Assembly (NCBI RefSeq): GCF_905475465.1
Contig: NC_062256.1
Location: forward strand, 5,217,662-5,281,661
DNA: 64,000 nt
Source: Pieris napi
Taxonomy: Eukaryota > Arthropoda > Insecta > Lepidoptera > Pieridae
Direction: 5' to 3'
Below the pieces are notes generated by a model. That model made no database searches. It was not told the origin of the DNA and worked only from the letters and a program-made list of their open reading frames with translations. This document shows, in pieces, positions 55,490 through 64,000 of the stretch (position 1 is the first letter of the stretch; each line of letters opens with the position of its first letter). The position numbers and the translations under genes are program-made.

Positions 55490-55920
55490 CCACTATAAAA
55501 TAACTTGTTAGACAAGTGGACTGTATGTGAGGTTAAGTCATAGTGATCAAGATTAAACTAACATAAACTAAAACGTAATACAATAAAAATAAAACATATA
55601 AAAAATACATTATCATCATATAAAGATACAGTGATTTTTTAAAAGAATACCAATTCAAATATGATAGGAGATGTTGTTATACTAACACTAGATTACACGT
55701 TTGTATTGCGTTAGTATACGTATATTAAAAACAATTTAAAAAAAAATCAAAGATAACTCTCGGTATTGATAAAGACGTTAACAACGAAAAAAGGTTCGAA
55801 CTAAAAATAACAAAAACAAAAGTTCGTACTACATGTAACAAAGGTAAAATCAACTCCATATTCTTTCAGACAAAGGTAAATGTAAACAGGTAAAATACAT
55901 ATTTTAGTAATTGGGCGCTT
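55490..55920. other. No recognisable gene
   Basis: This is AT-rich spacer with no supported frame, repeat boundary or RNA gene. Confidence 0.5.
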
Positions 55921-55922
55921 TA

Positions 55923-56340
55923 TTATGACACCTTCAAACTAACAACTCTCGTGAGTCCATCCAAACCTGTGTGCTTTTCAGTGAATACTCCCAAAAACCA
56001 TCTCGCTGGAGGCATATCGTCCTCCTTGATTAATGCTACATCACCAATTTTTGGTTCTGGCGTAACGTTAGCCCACTTATACCGGTGCAAGAATTGTGTC
56101 AAATATTCATGTGACCACCTTTGCCAGAACACTTGAAGCATTTTTTGAATTATTTGCCAGTGATTGAGATTGGAAATGGAAGAATTTTCATAATTCTTGA
56201 CTAACAGAAGCGGTTTGCCGACGAAGAAATGTCCAGGGGTAAGAGGAGTCGGATCGTGAGGATCGCTACTAAGTTGAGACAAGGGTCTCAAATTAAGACA
56301 AGCTTCTATCTGGTGCAACAAAGTAGTGATATCTTCGTAG
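55923..56340 (-). pseudogene. BEL/Pao integrase C-terminal region
   Basis: The minus-strand frame reads IEACLNLRPLSQLSSDPHDP, LTPGHFFVGKPLLL, FWQRWSHEYLTQFLHRYKW and GDVALIKEDDMPPARWFLGV. This is the highly characteristic end of BEL/Pao integrase with its DUF5641-type tail. The catalytic integrase core lies upstream and is missing, because mariner sequence begins at about 56345. Confidence 0.85.
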
Positions 56341-56344
56341 GTTA

Positions 56345-56790
56345 GGGTTTCACACTGTGAAATGTTGCGCCGTCATGTTGAAATCACAGCTCTTGGACAT
56401 CATGATTGTTCAATTCAGGAATGAAAAAGTTAGTAATCATGTCTCTATACCGATCACCTTTGACTGTAACGTTCTGGAAATTATCGTTTTTGAAGAAGTA
56501 TGGACCAATGCTGCTATCAGCCCATAAAGCGCACCAAACAGTCAGATTTTCTGGATGTAACGGTGTTTCGACATACACTTGAGGATTAGCTTCACTCCAA
56601 ATGCGGCAGTTTTGTTTGTTGACGTAGCCATTCAACCAGAAGTGCGCTTCATCGTTAAACAAAATTCGCTTATGAAAATCGGGAACAACGGCAATCTCGT
56701 TTTGGGCCCATTCGACGAATCTACGCCTTGCTTGATGATCGTTTGGCTTCAATTCTTGCACAAATTTTTCAACCAATTTATTAACATGAA
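56345..56790 (-). pseudogene. Tc1/mariner-type transposase fragment
   Basis: The minus strand reads LVEKFVQELKPNDHQARRRF, VPDFHKRILFNDEAHFWLN with the first catalytic Asp, GYVNKQNCRIWSEANPQVYV, HPENLTVWCALWADSSIGPY, DRYRDMITNFFIPELNN, and after a stop FQHDGATFHS, where the second Asp lies. The expected W before FQ-DGA is a TGA. The third catalytic region and the HTH DNA-binding start are absent. Related sequence appears again at 59831-60045. Confidence 0.8.
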
Positions 56791-57075
56791 CTCATTTAAA
56801 CCCAATGTGGAAAGAAACATCTTTTTGCACACTTTGAATATTGTATCATCTTTACTTCTCAAAGTGTAAGCTAAAGACATCTTTCGCCTAGAAGAATTAG
56901 GATCGCCTGTAACAAGTGGATTTGTCCTCAACAACTGTTTTCTTTTGGACTTATTGCGCGCTCTGCCACAAAAGGAACATTTTCCAACGCGACCAGTATT
57001 GGGGGGTTGTGCTGGGCATGGTTGTAATTTTGATGGGTCATTCATACCTAAAAGCATTTTCCCTTTCATTTTCAA
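56791..57075 (-). pseudogene. Fragment with DUF7869-family N-terminal motifs
   Basis: The minus strand reads KCSFCGRARNKSKRKQLLRT (a lone Cys pair with a basic stretch), then PLVTGDPNSSRRKMSLAYTL and FKVCKKMFLSTLGLNEFML. The last block, VCKKxFLxTLgl, is what precedes the core in DUF7869-type proteins. The Cys-pair segment could instead be the end of a piggyBac protein. Neither core is present. Confidence 0.4.
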
Positions 57076-57254
57076 GGATTTTGGAATACTTTTAATAGAT
57101 ATTCTGCGCTGTTATGCATGATATGGTGCAACTAGGCGAAATCCAAGTTCGTAAATAATCCTTCCTTGCCTTATTACTGAAGTCCTTATTTATTGTATGT
57201 ATAATATAACCGTTTATAGCACTTATATTCATATCATACAATAAGCTGTAAAAA

Positions 57255-57380
57255 CTCAACTGAAACGTACGAGTGGGATATACTGGACTGAACTGGTTTT
57301 GAGGCTATAAAAGCACGGCGCACGATATGGCCGGGCTCACTTCTTCGCCGCTCGCACTAGATAATATAGACGTCACTTAC
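57255..57380. promoter_or_regulatory. TATA-box core promoter-like segment
   Basis: GAGGCTATAAAAGCACGGC at about 57300-57320 is a strong TATA box. About 30 bp downstream GGGCTCACTTC could serve as an initiator on the plus strand. The surrounding sequence is locally GC-richer than its neighbours. No coding region follows, so it may be the promoter of an LTR or of a truncated element. Confidence 0.35.
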
Positions 57381-57599
57381 ATTTATTGTTGTTGAATTTG
57401 TGGTTATGTGTTCTTTATTAATTAATAGTAGTTGTGTGGTAAATTTCGTGTAATCTAATTTGTTTTTTTTAGTAATTTTATTTGTTAATTTCTTACGATA
57501 CAATATATTTCTCCCACTACGTAGGTAGGTGTTACAAAACAATCGTACATTCAATGTACTCGTAGTTTAACTATAGGTATTCATTTGTTTATATTCTTA

Positions 57600-57780
57600 G
57601 CTCAATAATTATTACAGAGGTTTGTTGTCATATAAATAATCGTTAAACAATAACGGACCCAGTATAGACCCTTGAGGTACACCGGATGTCACATTTATAA
57701 ATGTGCTCTTGTGTCTACCGGTTACTACCGCCTGCCTTTTTATCCATCTGTATAGATCTCCGCGGATTCCTATCGCTAAT
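57600..57780 (-). pseudogene. LINE reverse transcriptase fragment
   Basis: The minus strand reads IGIRGDLYRWIKRQAVV, GRHKSTFINVTSGVPQGSIL and GPLLFNDYL. SGVPQGSxLGPxLF is the invariant block just before the catalytic box of jockey/CR1-type LINEs. Only about 60 codons survive. Confidence 0.8.
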
Positions 57781-57879
57781 ACATATGTATTTATTCAAAA
57801 AACTTACTAAACAGTAGGTACGAGTAATTTAAGAAATTCGAAGAAAAAAATCAATTCTTCATTTTATTAATTGAAATTG

Positions 57880-58170
57880 TTTATGTAACTAATCAAACCC
57901 GAATCATTCTCTACTGGTGTGGGAATATTTTGAATTAAATTTTGTTCAGATGATTCCTGGACGTGCAATTAATATCCCATTGATTGTTGAGTATTTAAAT
58001 TCGGTACAGGAGTGTGCTGAATATTATTTTCTTCAATTTCAGCCAAAATTAAATCTTTAATCTTTGATCTTAACCTTAGTTTACGCCCCAATGGAATATT
58101 TTCCATGGCAAAAGACTTTCAAAAAACACTTGTTTACTGCATCTTTCCCTTTTTCGTCTTTATCCTGGCA
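57880..58170 (-). pseudogene. BESS-domain fragment
   Basis: The minus strand reads KQVFFESLLPW, shifts one frame, then ENIPLGRKLRLRSKIKDLIL and AEIEENN. FFxSLLP...LRxRxKIxxLI is the BESS consensus. It is probably the end of another Harbinger partner gene or of a MADF-BESS host gene. A polar tail follows to about 57880. It borders a gypsy-type LTR. Confidence 0.6.
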
Positions 58171-58440
58171 GGGTCGCCATGTAAGGACGGGACTAAATAA
58201 GAACTATGTTTCCTGAGTTCAAAGATTTTCCATTTAATACTCCTTGCTCTAATACAGTGCATGAGAATTTATACTAATGTAATCATTAATATAGATATAA
58301 GGCATAGGTACGGCACATTCGCCACATGTCATGTCAAACTTCTTAGAGTGTTTTACGGCTCACCAACACCACATCACTTGAACAAACGTCGTACACACAG
58401 CCGCTCCGTTCGGGTGTCTCTTTAAGACTGCCACATGACA
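58164..58440 (-). repeat. LTR (58180-58440) with adjacent primer-binding site
   Basis: On the minus strand a 261-bp unit starts TGTCATGTGGCAG at 58440 and ends CCGTCCTTACA at 58180. It is followed immediately by TGGCGACCCTGCCAGG, which resembles the tRNA-primed sites of insect gypsy elements (mdg1/412 type, from memory). The rest of that element is not found to the left, where BESS-like sequence begins. Confidence 0.6.
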
Positions 58441-58559
58441 ATAATAGTGGCATTTAACTTCTGGGCTGAAAGTGAGGATTAAATGCTTGGGCAGACGTGC
58501 GAAAGCACGGCGTCGCTGCACCGGCCTTTATTTTCTTACCGGCGGAGCATCTGAATTAT

Positions 58560-59480
58560 TTTCACGCTGACGCTTCGCATTCTCTTTCTGAGTTATGATT
58601 CACAAAAAGCCTTGAAGGCATTCCAAGGACCGTCATTGTCAGCTTCCATTATTCTTCGGATAATTAGTGGAAGCGACAGATTGCCAACAATGCTATCGGC
58701 AAGGACCGGGCGAAAGCCGTCCCCAGCAGGACACTCCTCAACTGTGTCCCTCACTGTATCATCTATACAGTCACAATGATGACAAGCGGGTGTCACCTCT
58801 GCCACCTGAACGAGCCGATAGGAAAGCTATACCCACCGTCGGTCCACCTAGTGTTTCAAAAAGGGACAAAGAAGGGACTACCTCATGAGGTGGGTCAAAA
58901 CCACCACTCCTGGCTTCAGCTCTTCTCCAAAAAATTTCTCCCAAAGCCAAAGCTTCTAAGTGCCAAGGCGGAGTGGTGGCTATGACATATGCCGCATGAC
59001 GCATCACAGGATGCCTTACGGTGTGCCCTCGCAATTCTAATGGCAACTATACGCTGTGGCCGCCTCAGTAAAGCTCTGTTGTAAAATGACAACTTATCCG
59101 CCCATATCGGACACCCATAAAGAGCCTTCGCACGTACTACTCCAGCATAAAGGAGCCTACAGCCCCCGCCTGGCTTACTGATATTTGGCATTATATGACC
59201 CAATGCCATTGCAGTTGAATCAAGCTGCGAAATGAGCTTTGAAAGTCCAACGGGCGTCAAAAACCAACCCGAGGTATTCCAATGTCGACTTTACTGCCAT
59301 CTGAACACCATCTACAATTATGCGTTTCTAGGTGGTGACCTCCTAGCGATACATACAACTTCAGATTTTTGTAAAGCCACTCGAAGACCTAGTTGTCCTA
59401 TACAAATAACTACTTCTTCCACTCAACAGTAGATAACAAGCTCGCCTCCTGATAATTAACATCCCTTGGCCGTCACAAGT
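58560..59480 (-). pseudogene. R1-clade LINE ORF2, C-terminal part
   Basis: The minus strand reads MTPVGLSKLISQLDSTAMAL, ISKPGGGCRLLYAGVVRAKA, LYGCPIWADKL, LLRRPQRIVAIRIARAHRKA, and after frameshifts TPACHHCDCIDDTVRDTVEE with CPAGDGFRPVL. The C-x-x-C...H...C finger at the end is the R1-clade signature. The 3' end lies near 58460-58560. It is a different copy from the R1-like start at 16763-18610, though the two could come from the same family. Confidence 0.75.
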
Positions 59481-59503
59481 GCATCGTCAGCATAAAATAT
59501 TAA

Positions 59504-60163
59504 AGGTGGAAACATACTACCAAAACGCGACGCTACACCACGCCATCCGACGCATGTCAGTACTTATCAATCCCATATATTTAATATGGTCAGATGCACA
59601 TAGACAACACGCCATGTGATCACACGCGGTAACATCCAATCGATTTGGATCGGCGTGTTGTGGATGTTGTGATGATGACGTCATGCGTCAGTCTTTCGAG
59701 TTTTTGACACGAATGTCAATTTATATACTTAGATATTTTTGGATTTATTTGGCGAAATGAACGACGAACAAATAACAAATTAGTTTAATACAAATAACCT
59801 GCTAATCAATTCAGTTTATTAGAAAAATACAGGCTGGGCCAGAAAGATTTGCGAATTTGAAAAAAATATAATAAAAAAACTAAATACAATACACAATTTT
59901 TTATTTCAATTAAAATAGACATCTGGGAAATTTATTTCTTAAAAATAACATCATCCAGGTGTGCACCATTGCGCTGCAAACATTCCTCGAATCTGAACCT
60001 CAAATTGGTAAAAACTTGCTGGCACATTGCGCGAAGAATAAATCAGCTAAATGTCTTCTGAATTTGCAAGCGTGTCGTGGTGTCGCGTGTTGGTAATGTG
60101 CACGATGGACATCGGGTGTCGACACGACACGTCGCGTCGCGTTTTAGTAGTATGTTTCCGCCT
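59504..60163. mobile_element. 660-bp Harbinger-type MITE, TSD TAA, carrying a mariner fragment
   Basis: The ends AGGTGGAAACATACTAC (59504) and GTAGTATGTTTCCGCCT (60163) are inverted repeats that continue for about 30 bp with CGCGACGC-rich sequence. TAA flanks both sides (59501-59503, 60164-60166). Inside, at about 59831-60045, a Tc1/mariner end (CAGGCTGGGCCAGAAAGATT, preceded by TA) and the end of its transposase are inserted. Confidence 0.8.
59831..60045 (-). mobile_element. Tc1/mariner 3'-end fragment
   Basis: The terminal sequence CAGGCTGGGCCAGAAAGATT at 59831 is preceded by TA. The minus strand then reads CQQVFTNLRFRFEECLQRNG with AHLDDVIFKK, the carboxy end of a mariner-like transposase, probably the family of the fragment at 56345-56790. 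The other end is lost. Confidence 0.65.
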
Positions 60164-60166
60164 TAA

Positions 60167-60590
60167 GCCTACTCCTGGAATTTGTCTACCACGAAAGACT
60201 GCATCAAATCCAAAGTTCCACAGACCTACTAACCTTAGTCAATTAGTTTTGCTAACCATAGACTTCCTGGCCATCGATAAGTCTTGTCAACCTTTATAAC
60301 CACTGGCCAAAACGCCATTCTATTCATCGTTCATTCCGTTCGTTCCGTTTCCTGATTCCATGTCAAGTAACTTACTTTTGATAGCGTCTGTTCATCTGAA
60401 TACCCGAATGTTCGATGGCCAATATCATGGGGACATATTTTTCAGGTAACCCTGTCAGCAATTGTCGCAACCACAATTTTCGAGTGTTATAGAAATTTAA
60501 TTTCGTAGTGAGCTTATTCTTCTTGTAAATCCGAGATCAAGTAAGGCCCTTAGTTTCTCCCTTGATTCATTGGTAGTAGAAACATTTCTA
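60167..60590. other. No recognisable gene
   Basis: A minus-strand frame begins at about 60360 with MESGNGTNERNERMNRMAFW and PVVIKVDKTYRWPGSLWL, and is then interrupted. I do not recognise it. No repeat boundary other than the MITE end at 60163 is seen. Confidence 0.3.
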
Positions 60591-60880
60591 ATGTGTACTT
60601 ACTAGGTCGTCTATCAATAAACTATAGGGTTGATCTTTCAAATCTTCTTTTAAGTTTTCTGCGAAATGGGGTGATGGCACATATTTTATATTTTGAGAAC
60701 ATTTTGTCATATGTAAATGAATTTTTTCGTCCTCTTTGTGCATGTGAATGTGATTAACCACTTCTCCCATATGATGTACTACACGTAGGCTTGTATTTGC
60801 CGCTGTAAATAATGTTAGCCTAGCTTCTTCTTTCTTTTTTCCCACGCCTTTTCGTTTAAAAGGCAAATTTGGTTGCGTAG
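60588..60880 (-). pseudogene. hAT-like transposase N-terminal fragment
   Basis: The minus strand reads LPFKRKGVGKKKEEARLTLF, TAANTSLRVVHHMGEVVNHI and MTKCSQNIKYVPSPHF, ending DLKDQPYSLLIDDLVSTH. The A(E/A)xxLxxFxAxxxSxxxxDH...RTKC...YSLIxDESTD arrangement belongs to hAT-type proteins. Here the final DES(T) is changed to DDLVS, so the first catalytic Asp neighbourhood is altered. Confidence 0.6.
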
Positions 60881-60959
60881 CTATAATCTGTAACAGAAAC
60901 GGTATGTAAACTATAACAAGCAGATGTAAAATAAAAACAGTCATTTATAGTTACACATA

Positions 60960-61203
60960 TAAACGCTAGATGGCATTGCTTGTGATAAACACTTTTGTAT
61001 GGGAGCCCCCTTTCATTTATTATTATTATTATTTGTTGCGTTGCGTTGTTGTAGCGGCAATAGAAATACATATTCTGTGAAAGTTTCAACTTTCTACCTA
61101 TTACGGTTTATGAGATAACAGCCCGCTGACAGACGGACGGACGGCCAAAGGAGGCATATTAATAGGGCCCCGTTCGCACCCTTTGGGTACGGAACTCTAA
61201 AAA
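60960..61203. repeat. Dispersed lepidopteran repeat
   Basis: GGGAGCCCCCTTTCATTT, GTTGTAGCGGCAATAGAAAT, CAGACGGACGGACGG and CCCTTTGGGTACGGAACTCT follow in an order I remember from many moth and butterfly sequences. The family class is uncertain. Confidence 0.55.
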
Positions 61204-61262
61204 GGGCCTACTTATTCTTTGAAAGTTGATGTTGGCTATATAGACCACTAAAACATATTTAT

Positions 61263-61345
61263 AATATAATACAACTTACTTTTATAATATAATACAACTT
61301 ACTTTTATAATATAATACAACTTACTTTTATAATATAATACAACT
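61263..61345. repeat. Tandem repeat, 25-bp unit
   Basis: The unit TATAATATAATACAACTTACTTTTA is repeated about three and a half times with no visible change, so it is a young microsatellite-like expansion. Confidence 0.85.
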
Positions 61346-61429
61346 ATATTAATATAAATTTTTGACACATCGTAATTTATATTATATTAGTTACGTTGCA
61401 AGTGCCGTTGCTTTTGAATTTTGCAAGTG

Positions 61430-62814
61430 TTTTTTCGATAATCCGTGATTCTTTAAATCTCCGTAATGATTTCTTAATACAGAGTTTTCAATAGTATATA
61501 CTATTTAATCCTTCTTGAAGTAATTTTTTCACGTCAACCATCTTAAATGTAGTATTGTTTCTTGCTACCATACCCTTTGACATCTGCCCAAACCAACTCT
61601 ATAGGATTTAACTCGCAGTGGTAAGGAGGTAATCTTAATACCTCCACACCAGCTGCCTTCGCCATTTAGTCAATCACGTAGGACTGATATTGAGTTTTAA
61701 CATTTTTAATTTTTTCTAATAATTGAGCTTTTGTGTCATTGTCCTCAAAAGAAATGTCCTTTGAAGATAGCCACTGTTGAATGTCATATTTTTTCCAGCT
61801 TGTTACTGGGGTTTTCTCCTGACGTCTTGAGTGGTAGCTGTCATTATCGATAACTACTATAGAATTTGGCTCAAGTTAAGGTAGCGTTTCTTGAAACCAC
61901 TTTTCAAAAGTATTCGCATTCATTGACTCGTGATAATCTCCAGTACCTTTACATTCGAAGACTAGTGCAGAATCCGACACGAATCCTCTGTCACTTCCAA
62001 TGTCCAGTACAATTAGCCGGTTCCCTTTGGAAGTTGGGTTTTTGGCACCTGTTGATAAGCCCTCTAATAATGCATGTTTTCGTGACTTTACGGTCGCGTC
62101 GTCCCACACTTTGCCTACAGTGTGTCCTGAAAAGAAATATAAATAATTAAAAACTGTAAGGGAATCGTGTCTTTTTGCATATTAATCAAGTATGTGCTAT
62201 GACTGTACCTGCATTCACCCAAGTTTCATCCAAATAGCATATTGATCGTTTTTGCTCTCGGTAAGTTTGCATAGTTTTTAAGTATTTAATACTCCATAAC
62301 GCTATGTCATTTCTATCAATAAAGCGTTGTTCCTTCTTCTCTTCACGTATCTAAACTTCAAATGTTTCAATACCTTTTTTAATGACGTCAAGCCCATATT
62401 AGGTACAGATTCGTCGGCATTCACAACATGTAACACATTTTTGGCTGTTGGTAGTTCATCTTTTAGGTAAAAACTATGCACAATTCGTCTTATACAGGAC
62501 ATGTCAAAATCGTCTATCTTATCTTCGATTGATAATCGCTTCTTCGGTGTCGCCGCCGGCTTGACCGTGTCGGTTTTAGTATATTCTTTTAATACTCTGT
62601 ACACCGCCGATTTCGATATACCTAAAATATCGGAAGTTTTATCCTTCATTTCTTCTTTTGAAGCATATTTATCAGAAGGCCACGTTTCCTTTACGTACTT
62701 AAATACGTTAATTATTATAACTTTTTCATTCTCACTAAAATGAGACATTTTGCGTTTCTTACGCGGAGACACAAACTCCTTGAAAGGACAGGACGTAGAC
62801 GGGGTTGGTTCCAT
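61430..62814 (-). pseudogene. Tc1/mariner-superfamily transposase with long D-E spacing
   Basis: Exon 1 runs from 62814 (MEPTPSTSCPFKEFVSPRKK) to 62209; it includes an HTH-like DILGISKSAVYRVLKEY and, after a frameshift at about 62340, ICYLDETWVNAG with the first catalytic Asp. A short intron with GT/AG ends (62127-62208) follows. Exon 2 has HTVGKVWDDATVKSRKHALL, RLIVLDIGSDRGFVSDSALV, a stop, SIVVIDNDSYHSRRQEKTPV with the second Asp, and RLPPYHCELNPIELVWADVK with the Glu. I count 82 residues between Asp 2 and Glu, against 34-41 in most families. The extra segment includes WLSSKDISFEDNDTKAQLLE, reminiscent of a SAP-like helix pair. Two stops and frameshifts inactivate it. Confidence 0.75.
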
Positions 62815-62884
62815 TTTACTTAATAATAACAGCAAATAAATTCAACGACCAAACACACAAACACCACTCACAAACCAAACTTAA

Positions 62885-63382
62885 CCTCATAATCGAAACT
62901 ACACACGAGCGTATCCCAGCACGGAATGTTCTTTTATTTCAGGGTTAAAAAAAAGAACTACTACTTATAACAAAACAAACCAAAGTACATGTGCACCACC
63001 ACAAGTCTTTATGGTTATGACTAAAAGGTTTACAATCTCTGAATACGGCGGTCACTGCATCTGTGTGAGCGCAACGGCAATATGTTTATGCGCGAGTGGC
63101 AAAGACATAAGATGAGGGGTCTGTGTACGAAATTCTTCGTGCTCCGCGTCCGTACTTTAGCATACCACTGAATGAAACAAACTAAACCACTAGAAAAATC
63201 CACTAGCCACTAAAACCAAATTCGCCCGCTAAAACATATATCTACACCACCAGATCTAGTGGAATATCCACTAAGTTTGCGACACTGCTGAGCGCAGGCG
63301 TATCCAAGCCGCCAACATGTCGGCGGGTAACACGCGCAGGCGCATGTTACCGACATGATTCCTTTCATACAAGCCGCCGGGC
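62885..63382. other. No recognisable gene
   Basis: Between the transposase start and the hAT element I see no supported frame. At 63175-63270 several copies of CCACTA(G/A)-type motifs occur, and a palindromic CCGCCAACATGTCGGCGGG lies at about 63311-63329. Confidence 0.4.
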
Positions 63383-64000
63383 AGTGTTGCAAAAGTCAAA
63401 AATCAACAAAAGGGAGATTCTTATGCCAAAAATCGGGAGAAAACGGGAGGTTTTAAAAAATAAAATAAATGCATTTTAGGCTCTTATTACTTTAGTAAAC
63501 AATAAAGATATATTCATATTATTAAGGTTTAGTTATCCTCATCCTCATACCATCTCTTTGAAGCAATTTTTTCGAACATTTTCTTTTCAATATCAAAATT
63601 AAAACATGTTTGATCTTCTTCTGTTACAACAAGTGTAGTGTGAAGAAGCCCTACTATAGATTATGTGGATAATTTATTGCGGGTTTTGGTTTTCATTAGA
63701 TTTATTGAAGAGAAAATTCTTTCTACATTGGCAGAAGAGTGGGGCAAAGATAATATTTTGAAGACGAAGGAACAGATGTTTTCAAATATGAGTGTACCAT
63801 CGCCATATTTCATGTTGTTAACGCTAGCCCAAAATTCCTCAGTTTTGTCAGAAAACAACGCAATTTCTTTCATATTGCGAAGCAAGCGCCATTCTGTATC
63901 TATGCATTGGTAATTATTAGTGTCCATTAAATTTGGGAACTGCCTACATAATGGAACTATAGATGGCAGTTCGCCTTTTTTTACGTTTTCTGGAGACAAA
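63383..64000 (-). mobile_element. hAT element, right part, running off the window
   Basis: CAGTGTTGCAAAAGTCAAAA at 63383 is a typical hAT terminus (CAGnG start). The 3' end of a transposase follows on the minus strand. The element continues past 64000, so its other end and target duplication cannot be seen. Confidence 0.7.
63520..63999 (-). pseudogene. hAT transposase C-terminal dimerisation domain, partial at window edge
   Basis: The minus strand reads CIDTEWRLLRNMKEIALFSD, EEFWASVNNMKYGDGTLIFE, SFVFKILSLPHSSANVERIF and SSINLMKTKTRNKLST, the canonical hAT dimerisation region with its A-x-x-E-R-x-F-S core. After a stop at 63661 a further frame (VGLLHTTLVVTEEDQTCFNF, KRWYEDEDN) extends to about 63530. 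It is probably the tail after a nonsense change. The start lies outside the window. Confidence 0.75.

Noticed and set aside
58600..59480. Zinc-binding host protein suggested by CHHCDC motif
   Set aside because: The order RT end, then C-x-x-C-H finger, is the R1-clade LINE signature, so it is retroelement sequence.

Overview
The window looks like eukaryotic, insect and most probably lepidopteran (moth or butterfly) DNA. It is AT-rich, genes are split by short GT-AG introns, and several dispersed tails match sequences I remember as common in moth and butterfly genomes (about 13130-13210, 31203-31332, 60960-61203). There are no operons, Shine-Dalgarno sites, CRISPR arrays, tRNA genes or rRNA genes, and I recognise no ordinary single-copy host gene. 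The window is a dense, nested accumulation of transposable elements. The only candidate host-like gene is a five-exon HARBI1-type nuclease gene at 13494-15303 with all three catalytic acidic residues.

Layout. 1-5300: remnants of a PIF/Harbinger element, a copia retrotransposon, two copies of a piggyBac/gag chimera and local repeats. 5300-8357: a decayed Ty3/gypsy element on the minus strand. 8359-12950: a truncated Harbinger element abutting a complete one whose two genes both appear intact. 12951-20880: a jockey fragment, the HARBI1-type gene, a gypsy gag with LTR, an R1-like LINE and a gypsy RNase H piece. 20890-26215: a DUF7869-like gene with another two-gene Harbinger element beside it, then a jockey ORF1. 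26231-31197: a palindromic MITE-like repeat split by a 4345-bp DNA transposon with terminal inverted repeats of over 500 bp and an ACGT target duplication. 31203-39032: BEL gag, Harbinger derivatives, a Tigger/pogo element, a copia element and a jockey ORF2. 38996-43190: a second DUF7869-like gene, a lone palindrome arm and an RTE-like LINE. 43440-50160: gypsy sequence invaded by two Harbinger elements 20 bp apart. 50332-55365: more Harbinger copies, one nested in the end of another. 55923-64000: fragments of BEL, mariner, R1, hAT and a Tc1/mariner relative with an 82-residue D-E spacing.

The most striking pattern is shared by all two-gene Harbinger copies here. The DDE transposase (plus-strand sense in most copies) and the MADF/BESS DNA-binding partner (antisense) are interlocked: the last MADF exon lies inside the transposase intron, and the last transposase exon lies inside the MADF intron. 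In Harbinger families generally the nuclease needs a DNA-binding partner protein; here the two are physically inseparable. The complete copies at 10037-12950 and 44211-47253 show it most clearly.
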